This document shows positions 41,561-47,948 of a DNA stretch of 47,948 nt, in pieces. Origin of the DNA: Pseudanabaena sp. SR411 (GTDB lineage Bacteria; Cyanobacteriota; Cyanobacteriia; Pseudanabaenales; Pseudanabaenaceae). Every line of letters starts with the position of its first letter. Positions within the stretch are counted from its first letter, which is position 1. A program made the position numbers and the translations under genes. The notes below the pieces were generated by a model. The model did no database searches and was not told where the DNA came from. It saw nothing but the letters and a program-made list of their open reading frames with translations. Location: contig NZ_NDHW01000066.1 in NCBI RefSeq assembly GCF_002251945.1, forward strand, positions 1 through 47,948. Reading direction: 5' to 3'.

Positions 41561-44131
41561 TCATGGCGATCGCACTACACCCAAGTCATAAATTCCAATT
41601 TTATCTTTGGGAATGTCTATTGAGAAAATTATTGGTGGATCACTATACATTCTTAGTTCATAACTTCCAGGCTTGACACCTGTTAAAGCAAATTTTCCTG
41701 CTCTGTTAGTAAATAGTTGTAGAGGAGTCCAAGTTGGATCAGAAACAGAAATTAATTCACCCGTTAATAAAGATAAAGGTTCATCTTTGGCATTACGTAA
41801 TGTACCGCGCAAAAAGATCGTTGCATCTGTACCGATTCTGATTACTGTGCCACTTTTATAGGTTGGCAAAACATTATAGTTACTCGTTCCTAAATCGTAG
41901 CCCACTGGTAAACTCGGTGCATCAATCCGCAACTTAGAAACCTGGTAAGGCGATAGATTTGGTAATACAGCCACGCCTGCCCAATCAATCTGGGCGGCAT
42001 TCCCCCCGATCGCACTGGGATTAATCCCAATTACTCGACCTTGTAATGTGGGATGCGGCACTGCTAAAACAAAGCTGCCATTGACAGGACGCGAGATGCC
42101 GAAGTAGCCATCGGCAAATACCAGTGATGTGCCAAAGTCGATGCGCGTCGTATTTGTAATCTGACCAGTACGGCTAAATAGCGCGTCTTGGGAAAGTTCT
42201 AAATTTCCCCTATAGCCATTATAGGAAAGTCTACCTGTGAAATCATCGTTAGTAGGAGAAAGTGCTGTTGCTAAAGAAACATTAATTCCTTCTAGGGAAT
42301 TTGGCGAACTCGCACTCCAACTTGTCCGCAAAGTTTGGCTATTTTTACTGCTTAGTTCCGCCGAAGTTTGAATAACTTGACGCTGTTGCGGCAAAACCCA
42401 GACCAAACTAATTAATGCTCTTTGTTCCTTAGGATTAACTCCATCTCCTGACTCACTGAGATTAATCGTCAGCCCTAATCCATTATTAAAGGATTTCCCT
42501 AAATTTAATCCTACTTGGTAAGAATTTGGGCGATCGCGCCCTAACTGGTAGCGAAAATTTAAGCCGCCCGATATGTCCCAAAATAGTTTTTGTTGATAAT
42601 AGGCGGTCAAATCTAATACTGAAGGATTACGGAGAAAATTCGTTACCCTATCGCCAGCCAACCAAAAATTCACCCCACGATGTTCAACAGTAAAGCCAAA
42701 AGTCTGTTCTAAAGGATTGCTACTGCCTGTTTTGAGGAAGTCATAGCGTAACCTTGCCGCAATCCCTGTCCCCACCTGATTGGTATTGCTTAAAGCTGTA
42801 TCCCAAGCAAAATTCCCCAAAGTAGTTGCTAAAACTCCTTCAATCCCAATTAATTGTTGATTACGATCAGCCTGTAGATATCCCCCTAATGTCAAAACAT
42901 TACTAACTCCTAAACGATGGGAAGCGACCAGTGTCGGGGATGACCAGTCATAGTTTCGATTACTATTTGTGCCAAGGCTAGGAAAACCCACGCTATAGGC
43001 AAATTGTTGGACATTTGGAGCAAGTAAGTTAGCAGCGATCGCATTGGCAAAATCTAAGCGCTGGATGCGTCCAACATCATCCGTAATCACAAGTTGAACA
43101 TCATTAATACCTGAACCAAGGGATAGATTGCGAATATCTTGCTGCCCTGCGGGTAATCTTAAGGTTTGTACTAGTCTTCCATTACTAAATACTTCAACTC
43201 TAGAAGGATTTTCTAGAAAGAATTCGTACTGACTAACGGGACGGGTGATTAAATAGGGTTGCAATCCATAATTGCGGGCAACCGTTACCCCAATTAGTGG
43301 GGTGCTAGTTTGATAACCTACTACTGGAACAGCCAGATCTCCTGCTACATAACGCAAAGCATTGTCTAAGTCATCACGAACAATCCGAAAATCCCCGCGT
43401 GTCCATTCTGATGAGGCTCTTTCTATAAATGAGAAATTCCCTTCCAAAACCCAATTATTCAGATTAATTGCCGTATCAAAGTTTAGATTGAGAGGTCGTC
43501 GAAATGGCTCAGAGCTGGCAATATTTGACGATACAAATTGCTCACTACCGCGTATTGTGAAATAACCGCTAAACTGACTCGGTAAAATCGCATTCGCTAG
43601 TTCTGGATCTTGAGATTGCGAATTATAGATATTAATCTTGCGCTGAGCCGCAGGTATTTGAATAAACAATTCCAATCGGCGCTCATCAAAAATCGCTTCT
43701 AATCCATTTTGGCGTAGAGCCTCAATGGAGATATTTCGCTCAGTATCTACAGCAGCTTGAAGTTTTTCGAGGATTTCAGGTCGAATAATTTCTGCAAGGC
43801 TTGACAAGAGAGGTGCAGACTGAATTTTGAGTCCTGATGTGCTACTGGGGATAAAAAGAACAAAAATTTGTCCTTTAGATTGATTATCAATAGACCAAGG
43901 CACAATGAGACGTTGTACTCCTTGAGTTGTACGCGCTCGCTTAAATACTTGCTCAAACAGTTCATCTTCAGACGGATCAGGTTCAATCTTTGGTGCAGTT
44001 TGAGGCTCGGAATTGGGTTTGTCTGGGGCGGAAGGAGTGGGGTTTACTGGGTTGGATTGAGCTAAGGCACTAGTGGGAAAAAGTAAAGCTAAACTGACGA
44101 TCGCGAAGAGGATATTTTTTGTAGTGTTCAT
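41561..44131 (-). CDS. Chaperone-usher pilus outer-membrane usher
   Basis: 856 residues. Signal peptide 1-24 (FAIVSLALLFPTSALA). A polar Pro-rich segment and an N-terminal domain (about 55-170) precede the FimD/PapC-like beta-barrel (about 190-740), with the usher hallmark GDLAVPVVGYQTSTPLIGVT and YEFFLENPSRVEVFSNGRLV plug/barrel region. C-terminal domains follow (GTLRNAKDEPLSLLTGELIS; AGKFALTGVKPGSYEL). It forms the pore that assembles pilins delivered by the chaperone. Third in line after the subunit and chaperone genes, all on the minus strand. Confidence 0.85.
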   Translation of the reverse strand: MNTTKNILFAIVSLALLFPTSALAQSNPVNPTPSAPDKPNSEPQTAPKIEPDPSEDELFEQVFKRARTTQGVQRLIVPWSIDNQSKGQIFVLFIPSSTSGLKIQSAPLLSSLAEIIRPEILEKLQAAVDTERNISIEALRQNGLEAIFDERRLELFIQIPAAQRKINIYNSQSQDPELANAILPSQFSGYFTIRGSEQFVSSNIASSEPFRRPLNLNFDTAINLNNWVLEGNFSFIERASSEWTRGDFRIVRDDLDNALRYVAGDLAVPVVGYQTSTPLIGVTVARNYGLQPYLITRPVSQYEFFLENPSRVEVFSNGRLVQTLRLPAGQQDIRNLSLGSGINDVQLVITDDVGRIQRLDFANAIAANLLAPNVQQFAYSVGFPSLGTNSNRNYDWSSPTLVASHRLGVSNVLTLGGYLQADRNQQLIGIEGVLATTLGNFAWDTALSNTNQVGTGIAARLRYDFLKTGSSNPLEQTFGFTVEHRGVNFWLAGDRVTNFLRNPSVLDLTAYYQQKLFWDISGGLNFRYQLGRDRPNSYQVGLNLGKSFNNGLGLTINLSESGDGVNPKEQRALISLVWVLPQQRQVIQTSAELSSKNSQTLRTSWSASSPNSLEGINVSLATALSPTNDDFTGRLSYNGYRGNLELSQDALFSRTGQITNTTRIDFGTSLVFADGYFGISRPVNGSFVLAVPHPTLQGRVIGINPSAIGGNAAQIDWAGVAVLPNLSPYQVSKLRIDAPSLPVGYDLGTSNYNVLPTYKSGTVIRIGTDATIFLRGTLRNAKDEPLSLLTGELISVSDPTWTPLQLFTNRAGKFALTGVKPGSYELRMYSDPPIIFSIDIPKDKIGIYDLGVVRSP

Positions 44132-44200
44132 AAACTCTAAAGCGATCGCAAAATTTTAAATTTTTTTCAGCACCTTACAAGTTTACCAAATTAATCATTA

Positions 44201-44237
44201 TTACTAAAAATGCTTGCTATGCGAGCATTTTTAGTAA
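44201..44237. repeat. 14-bp hairpin between chaperone and usher genes
   Basis: TTACTAAAAATGCT (44201-44214) pairs with 44224-44237. It lies inside the pilus gene run and could dampen usher expression relative to subunits. Confidence 0.5.
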
Positions 44238-44287
44238 TAAATTGTCCTGTGATTTGATTGAACCAAGTTAATTTATGAATATTCACA

Positions 44288-45043
44288 TTAAGGGTTATAG
44301 TCAAATGTTGCGGTGACATTGCCCTGTTGTGGCAACTCCGCAGGATAGGCAAATACAAAGCGGCGTTTATTTTTTGCCAAAATCACCTTAGAACTAATTT
44401 CTTGAAGTTGTTCAGGTTTTAGGATTACGGTTTTACCGTTACTAGTGAGATTGAGGCTAAAGTTTCTAAGACTAGCTCGTGCTGAGCCTTGGTTTTCTAA
44501 GATCAAGGCGATCGTTGATTTGCTCTGATCATTCTTTTGAACAGTCACACTATCGACAACTACCTTAGACTGTACATCCGTGGGACGGACATATAGCGAA
44601 CCCATATAAGTTAAAAGGACTTCTACTTTACCCCTTGTTCCATTAGGTTTCCCAATCTCAGGTTTTTTGAGATTAATCGGAACTTGTCTTGATACCAATC
44701 GATACGCCATTTCTTGTTGCAGAGTTGGATCGCCTAGCCATGTCACCCGCACAGCTTGTCTTGTATTCGGTTTCAGAATAACTTGCGGTGGATAAATCAA
44801 AAAATCATCATCTGCTGGCTCATAACTTTCCTTGCCGTCTAAGTCCATTGACCGCTTAACTACCGACATTTCAACCGCTTCTGGCTCTGACTTATTACTA
44901 ATCAGTTCATAGGACTGGGTTGCATTTGATCCTGAGGGAGTGAAAGTCCGCGAAATCGGTTCAATTTTGAAAGCCCAACTAGGTTGGATATTGGCTAATA
45001 ACAGAAAAAGTGTTAGCCCAAAGCTGGGGAAAATAAATTTCAT
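44288..45043 (-). CDS. Pilus periplasmic chaperone
   Basis: 251 residues. Signal peptide ends at AFK after LFLLLANIQPSW. The first Ig-like domain starts FKIEPISRTFTPSG, with P...LKPNTRQAVRVTWLG at the chaperone donor-strand region. The second has EVLLTYMGSLYVRP and a C-terminal FDYNP. The layout fits FimC/PapD-type chaperones, closer to the archaic or sigma-fimbria group because of the short pilins with it. It carries subunits through the periplasm to the usher. Confidence 0.8.
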   Translation of the reverse strand: MKFIFPSFGLTLFLLLANIQPSWAFKIEPISRTFTPSGSNATQSYELISNKSEPEAVEMSVVKRSMDLDGKESYEPADDDFLIYPPQVILKPNTRQAVRVTWLGDPTLQQEMAYRLVSRQVPINLKKPEIGKPNGTRGKVEVLLTYMGSLYVRPTDVQSKVVVDSVTVQKNDQSKSTIALILENQGSARASLRNFSLNLTSNGKTVILKPEQLQEISSKVILAKNKRRFVFAYPAELPQQGNVTATFDYNP

Positions 45044-45170
45044 TGCTTTAAACTCATAAAAATACGGATAAAAGCTTTAAACGATCTTAAGCGATGCAAA
45101 TCGCATATGTAGGGAAATGACTTAAATCGATGCAAACTCAATAAAATTCCCAGCCAACTTCTCGCCAAAA

Positions 45171-45632
45171 CTAGGGATTGTCTAAAATGAAGATGGAAAT
45201 ATTTGTGCTGTACGTGCCTGGATCTTGTAGATTAGCAGGACTATAAAGAACATATAGATCGTAGTTTTGCGAACCTGTTTGGTTTGTTGAAAATGTGTAG
45301 TTATTTCCAGAAGCGATCGTAAAATCAGCAGGGCTAGGTGGATTTGCTCCAGATGCAACTATTTTTACTTGGTAGGCAATAGGAGTTTCTTGTCCTGTTT
45401 TTGTGAGGCTACCAGAGCTAATAGTAGCAGTAAAACCTTTGCTGCTATCTGTCGAAAGTAATAGGGTAGAAACTTTGACCACATGCGTCGTAGCGTCACC
45501 TTCCCCATCAAGGGGTAAGCTATTAGCTGATGATGTAACATCAGCCACTACCGAAGGAGTAGCGATCGCAGGTTGCATTCCTGTTAAAGCTATACATGTT
45601 AATAATCCTAGTGACCAAAGAGAAAGTTGCAT
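45171..45632 (-). CDS. Pilin-like subunit (minor)
   Basis: 153 residues from the ATG at 45632 (AGGA eight bases upstream); an in-frame ATG at 45656 adds eight residues. Signal peptide ends near AIA-TPS. The mature domain is a beta-rich, Thr/Ser-rich sequence ending QDPGTYSTNISIFILDNP, which parallels QDPGNYAATVTLTVTDN of the subunit at 46122. The related C-terminal strand and size suggest a pilin of the spore-coat-U/sigma-fimbria type. Confidence 0.7.
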   Translation of the reverse strand: MQLSLWSLGLLTCIALTGMQPAIATPSVVADVTSSANSLPLDGEGDATTHVVKVSTLLLSTDSSKGFTATISSGSLTKTGQETPIAYQVKIVASGANPPSPADFTIASGNNYTFSTNQTGSQNYDLYVLYSPANLQDPGTYSTNISIFILDNP

Positions 45633-45691
45633 TTCCTTAATCCTAACTTCCTTCATGCAGACTTACATCGCGTTGTGCTGAAGTAAAAACT

Positions 45692-45738
45692 AATATTTTT
45701 TTGAAAGCTTTGCTAAGCAACACTTTCAAAAAAATATT
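45692..45738. terminator. 16-bp hairpin near the MITE
   Basis: AATATTTTTTTGAAAG (45692-45707) pairs with 45723-45738. Its right end overlaps the left target duplication of the MITE at 45742. Confidence 0.5.
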
Positions 45739-45741
45739 GTG

Positions 45742-45931
45742 AGTAACTGCTCAACCTAGAAGAATCAACAAAAAACAGTGTTCGTATAACTGGAAAATTG
45801 CTGACTATCTCTATAAATTAATAAATAAAACAGTAATTTATCACTTATTTAATGAGAATGGAATCATTTAGATGCTTTTTGATGCGTCAAAATGCCTGAA
45901 ACCCTTATTTCTTCTAGGTTGAGCAATTACT
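45742..45931. mobile_element. MITE-like element, 190 bp
   Basis: The terminal inverted repeats are 23 bases (AGTAACTGCTCAACCTAGAA..., 22 of 23 matching) at 45742-45764 and 45909-45931. ATTGTG is directly repeated on both sides (45736-45741, 45932-45937), a clean 6-bp target duplication. The interior is AT-rich and non-coding. It separates the two pilin-like genes and would interrupt an operon between them. Confidence 0.8.
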
Positions 45932-45959
45932 ATTGTGATTTATTTAGATTCCTAATACC

Positions 45960-45993
45960 AATTAACGAAAGTGTGACAACACTTTTGTTAATT
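45960..45993. repeat. Imperfect hairpin in the pilin intergenic gap
   Basis: AATTAACGAAAGTG (45960-45973) pairs with CACTTTTGTTAATT (45980-45993), one mismatch. Together with the hairpin at 46020 and the MITE it fills most of the 490-base gap between the two subunit genes. Confidence 0.45.
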
Positions 45994-46019
45994 AAAAACC
46001 AAACCCAGTAAGAGTTTGT

Positions 46020-46052
46020 AAAACTAAAAATGGCTACGCCATTTTTAGTTTT
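46020..46052 (-). terminator. 15-bp hairpin after the main pilin gene
   Basis: AAAACTAAAAATGGC pairs with its complement across a TAC loop, about 70 bases past the pilin stop. It may limit read-through so that the pilin is made in excess of chaperone and usher. Confidence 0.55.
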
Positions 46053-46121
46053 GGTATAACTTAGATGCTTGACTTGCACGGGTTGAGTTTATAATTCTCT
46101 TTAGCAGTCAAAATCTAGTTA

Positions 46122-46619
46122 TTAATTATCCGTAACTGTCAAGGTGACAGTTGCTGCATAGTTACCAGGGTCTTGGAAAGCCGCAGTACTATACTTGATA
46201 TAAAGAGCGTGAGCAGTAGTAGGGGCAGCCGCAGCCGAGGTGGTGAACACAGTCGCACCAGTTGCAACATAACTTGTTGGCGTTCCACTAGCTCCTGCAA
46301 CGATACCAACGGTGAATGGTACAGGAGTCGCTACACCATTACTTAAAGTCAAAGTGCCGCTTGAAGCTACAGTTAGACCTGCACTGTTGTTTGTACCGAA
46401 AGCGAGATCAGCCGCCTTAACTTCTGTATCAATTTGAGAAGGTGCAAGATCGATCGCTGCGTTGGGATTGCTAGAAGAAATAGCAAGGGTGGAAGTAACA
46501 GTACCACCGAGAATGACATTAGTTGTATCAGCAGCAAAAGCTCCAGAAGCTGCTCCGAAAGATGTAGCGACAACAAGACCAGAAGCAACCAAAAGGCGGC
46601 GAAGTGTAGTAGATAGCAT
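46122..46619 (-). CDS. Major pilin-like subunit
   Basis: 165 residues. Clear signal peptide 1-29 (LRRLLVASGLVVATSF ... GAFA-AD). The mature part is Ala/Thr/Ser-rich beta-sandwich sequence (NVILGGTVTSTLAI, GTLTLSNGVATPVPFTV) without cysteines, ending QDPGNYAATVTLTVTDN. Composition and length fit the major subunit of an archaic or sigma-type chaperone-usher pilus. GAGAGGA in the leader acts as the ribosome site. The palindrome at 46795-46816 lies 176 bases upstream. Confidence 0.75.
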   Translation of the reverse strand: MLSTTLRRLLVASGLVVATSFGAASGAFAADTTNVILGGTVTSTLAISSSNPNAAIDLAPSQIDTEVKAADLAFGTNNSAGLTVASSGTLTLSNGVATPVPFTVGIVAGASGTPTSYVATGATVFTTSAAAAPTTAHALYIKYSTAAFQDPGNYAATVTLTVTDN

Positions 46620-46794
46620 ATATTTATCCTCTCTTTTTTTGTTCTAAATGGATAGTTTTTCCTATCCGTAAATCAATTTTGACTGAATAATTTTGAGAAT
46701 TGATACAGAGTGTTAGATTTTCTCTTCCCCCTCTTTAGTATCTTTTCCCTCCCGTTTTCTATGTATCTAATCTATCGTCATTACCATTTGATGT

Positions 46795-46816
46795 ATATCA
46801 GGGAATACCCTGATAT
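46795..46816. promoter_or_regulatory. Palindrome ATATCAGG-N6-CCTGATAT (pilin side)
   Basis: ATATCAGGG-AATA-CCCTGATAT. The same half-sites and spacing occur at 47301-47332. It lies upstream of the major pilin start and downstream of the nblA 3' element. Could be an operator or the base of an RNA hairpin. Confidence 0.5.
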
Positions 46817-46849
46817 TTGATTTCAAACTTATAGACATTAATTACAGTA

Positions 46850-46988
46850 AAAGCTAAAAGCTTAGCTAACCAACGCTTTTACGCAAAAAAAAGGGCGGGA
46901 GGGCATCCTCCCACGCTAGAGATTGCAACACAATGCCCTAAGCCCCTTAAGCAAGAGAGGTAATGGGGATGCCCCCAGACAATAACCT
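46850..46988 (-). ncRNA. Structured nblA 3' element / candidate sRNA (copy 1)
   Basis: Read on the minus strand after nblA, this contains GGGGGCATCCCC (hairpin), then GTGTTGCAATCTCTAGCG, then GGGAGGATGCCCTCCCGCCC and a run of eight T's, which is a textbook terminator. A second stem (GTAAAAGCG ... CTTTTAC) lies beyond. The ~110 bases are almost identical in the copy at 47404-47566 although flanking DNA has diverged, arguing for function or recent duplication. It may be a 3' UTR-derived sRNA or an mRNA stabiliser. Confidence 0.5.
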
Positions 46989-47165
46989 CTAAAAACTTTT
47001 GAGTAGATTGTTATTTACTATTTCATTTAATAAAGCTTGTTCCTGTAAATACATCATGTGTAGTTTTGCAAGGATAATTTGCATAGTTTCTACGTCAATA
47101 TTCTTGATACCTTGACAGAATATTTCATGTTCTAACTTTTTTTCTGGTGGCAATCGTATATTCAT
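46989..47165 (-). CDS. nblA: NblA phycobilisome-degradation protein
   Basis: 58 residues: starts MNIRLPPEKKLEHEIFCQGI, continues through VETMQIILAKLHMMYLQEQA and ends LLKSF. The pattern L..E.E......I......E..Q..L..L...M...E..... is that of NblA, a small helical-hairpin adaptor that brings Clp protease to phycobilisomes during nutrient starvation. Length is typical. Start at 47165; the Shine-Dalgarno is only a weak AGAGAAT. Expression of nblA is normally starvation-induced. A truncated second copy of its 3' end lies upstream at 47535-47566. Confidence 0.75.
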   Translation of the reverse strand: MNIRLPPEKKLEHEIFCQGIKNIDVETMQIILAKLHMMYLQEQALLNEIVNNNLLKSF

Positions 47166-47300
47166 AATTCTCTATCTCTCTGTAATATAGTTTTAAAAAC
47201 TATCAATATCCTAATTTAAAAAAATGCTTCTGCTCCCATCTCAATCTTTCGATTAATCATTTTAGATATCCATGTTTATATATTAGCGAAATTTCTTTTT

Positions 47301-47332
47301 TATCAATATCAGGTATAACCCTGATATTGATA
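47301..47332. promoter_or_regulatory. Palindrome ATATCAGG-N6-CCTGATAT (nblA side)
   Basis: TATCAATATCAGG and CCTGATATTGATA form 13-base arms around TATAAC, 136 bases upstream of the nblA start. The inner 8-base half-sites and the 6-base spacing equal those at 46795-46816. Likely a dimeric regulator site, or a hairpin downstream of the truncated nblA copy. Confidence 0.5.
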
Positions 47333-47403
47333 AAAATCTTTTTTTCCAAGAGCTAAAAAGCACCACTTTTCATGGTTAGGAATGATAATTTAATAAAATC
47401 CAA

Positions 47404-47566
47404 AAAAGCTAAAAGCGTTGATTAGCAGCGCTTTTACACAAAAAAAGGGCGGGAGGGCATCCTCCCACGATAGAGATTGCAACACAATGCCCTAAGCCCT
47501 TTAAGCAAGAGAGGTAATGGGGATGCCCCCAGACAATGAAAACTTTTAAGTAGATTGTTATTTACT
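47404..47566 (-). pseudogene. Truncated second nblA copy with its 3' element
   Basis: Positions 47535-47566 match the last ~30 bases of nblA (AGTAGATTGTTATTTACTA is shared). They are followed on the minus strand by a near-copy of the 3' element: GGGAGG...CCTCCC terminator, GATTGCAACACAATGCCC on the plus strand. Homology stops at 47566, where unrelated DNA next to a transposase fragment begins. The nblA body of this copy was lost, probably by transposon-related deletion. Confidence 0.65.
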
Positions 47567-47588
47567 AAACGCGATGTGCAACTAAGAA

Positions 47589-47948
47589 TTAAGAATCAAC
47601 CAAGTCTTCAAACTGCAAAGGATGAAGAGAAATGAGGACATGACCATGAAAGCCATAGTAATGCATGTCTTTAGCCGCACAGTAATTATAGTCCGCAATA
47701 TCTTCAAAGCTACGACAACGGGATGCACGACAGAGATAACACAGAGGTATTGGTACTCCGTCAATCAGATGCACGTCATCATCTAAAGCACCTAACTGTT
47801 CAGCTAGTTTTTGTTGCAGCATTGCTTTGTACTGCCACAGATTAGCTGCCTGACGGACAAAGGTAGTACGACTTTTTAACACTGGAAACCAATCCCTCCA
47901 ATGCTTACGAAAATATTTCCAGATCCCTACGTCAGTCTCTATACCCTG
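47589..47948 (-). pseudogene. IS982-family transposase, truncated
   Basis: The minus-strand frame is open from the right window edge to the stop at 47589. It reads GIETDVGIWKYFRKHWRDWF, PVLKSRTTFVRQAANLW, GALDDDVHLIDGVPIPLCYL and ADYNYCAAKDMHYYGFHGHV. The DDVHLIDG.PIP.C and YCA.K...YYGFHGH motifs are those of IS982 transposases (catalytic Asp in HLID). Shortly after GHV the sequence departs from the family and stops, so the C-terminal catalytic part is missing. It may be 5'-complete outside the window. Confidence 0.7.

Noticed and set aside
46795-46816. NtcA site (GTA-N8-TAC) at the pilin/nblA palindrome
   Set aside because: The nearest GTA and TAC are 10 bases apart, not 8, and the conserved half-site is ATATCAGG, so NtcA is not supported.

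Overview
The window is cyanobacterial. HIP1 octamers (GCGATCGC) are scattered through most of it, and it carries cyanobacterial gene types: a CrtW-type carotenoid ketolase, an NblA phycobilisome-degradation adaptor, an AvaK-like PRC-barrel protein, CHASE2 and FHA/GAF class III cyclases, a DUF3352 protein and a giant CHAT/STAND/WD40 protein. The moderately low GC, very hairpin-rich intergenic DNA and gene content fit a Pseudanabaena-like filamentous lineage; the genus is an inference. No rRNA, tRNA or CRISPR array is visible.

Region 1 (1-17.7 kb) looks like a stress and redox island. After an IS110-type transposase tail come an exported amphipathic-repeat protein, two DUF1269 paralogues, a small membrane protein and an AvaK-like protein. 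Next are a HAD-phosphatase/HerA-ATPase fusion, a haem-oxygenase-like diiron protein, a methyltransferase and CrtW, then a FAD/Rieske oxidoreductase, rubredoxin, Dps, an alpha/beta hydrolase, a GST and small membrane or outer-membrane proteins. Four or five of these units share an upstream module with core TCAATCAAYTCATTCA, twice as part of longer duplicated segments, so they probably belong to one regulon. ArgD closes the region.

Region 2 (17.7-28.7 kb) holds an FHA-GAF cyclase, a decayed transposon nest (an IS1-like remnant inside an IS66-like one), NAD kinase, a pentapeptide-repeat membrane protein, a CHASE2 cyclase, MurG, a VanW-family protein, and a pirin/CDGSH pair divergent from an HxlR regulator.

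Region 3 (28.7-36.7 kb) is the best candidate for an undescribed system. A DUF1822 protein is followed after 44 bases by a 2058-residue CHAT-protease/STAND-NTPase/transmembrane/WD40 protein with a PDZ domain spliced between its WD40 repeats. I find no HIP1 site in the 6.2-kb gene. The operon diverges, across a perfect 42-bp palindrome, from two tiny genes: a glycine-zipper peptide and a His-rich peptide.

Region 4 (36.7-48 kb) has a lipoprotein, a DUF3352 protein, a YgjP-like metallopeptidase, a SPOR-like exported protein and a chaperone-usher pilus locus (two pilin-like subunits, chaperone, usher). Beyond it lie nblA, a partial tandem copy of the nblA 3' end with a conserved structured 3' RNA element, and a truncated IS982-type transposase running off the window. 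The promoter sides of the pilin gene and nblA carry the same palindrome, ATATCAGG-N6-CCTGATAT.

The intergenic DNA is dominated by hairpins with near-perfect stems of about 14-33 bp whose stem sequence differs from copy to copy. At least three MITE-like elements are also present, each with terminal inverted repeats and apparent target-site duplications.
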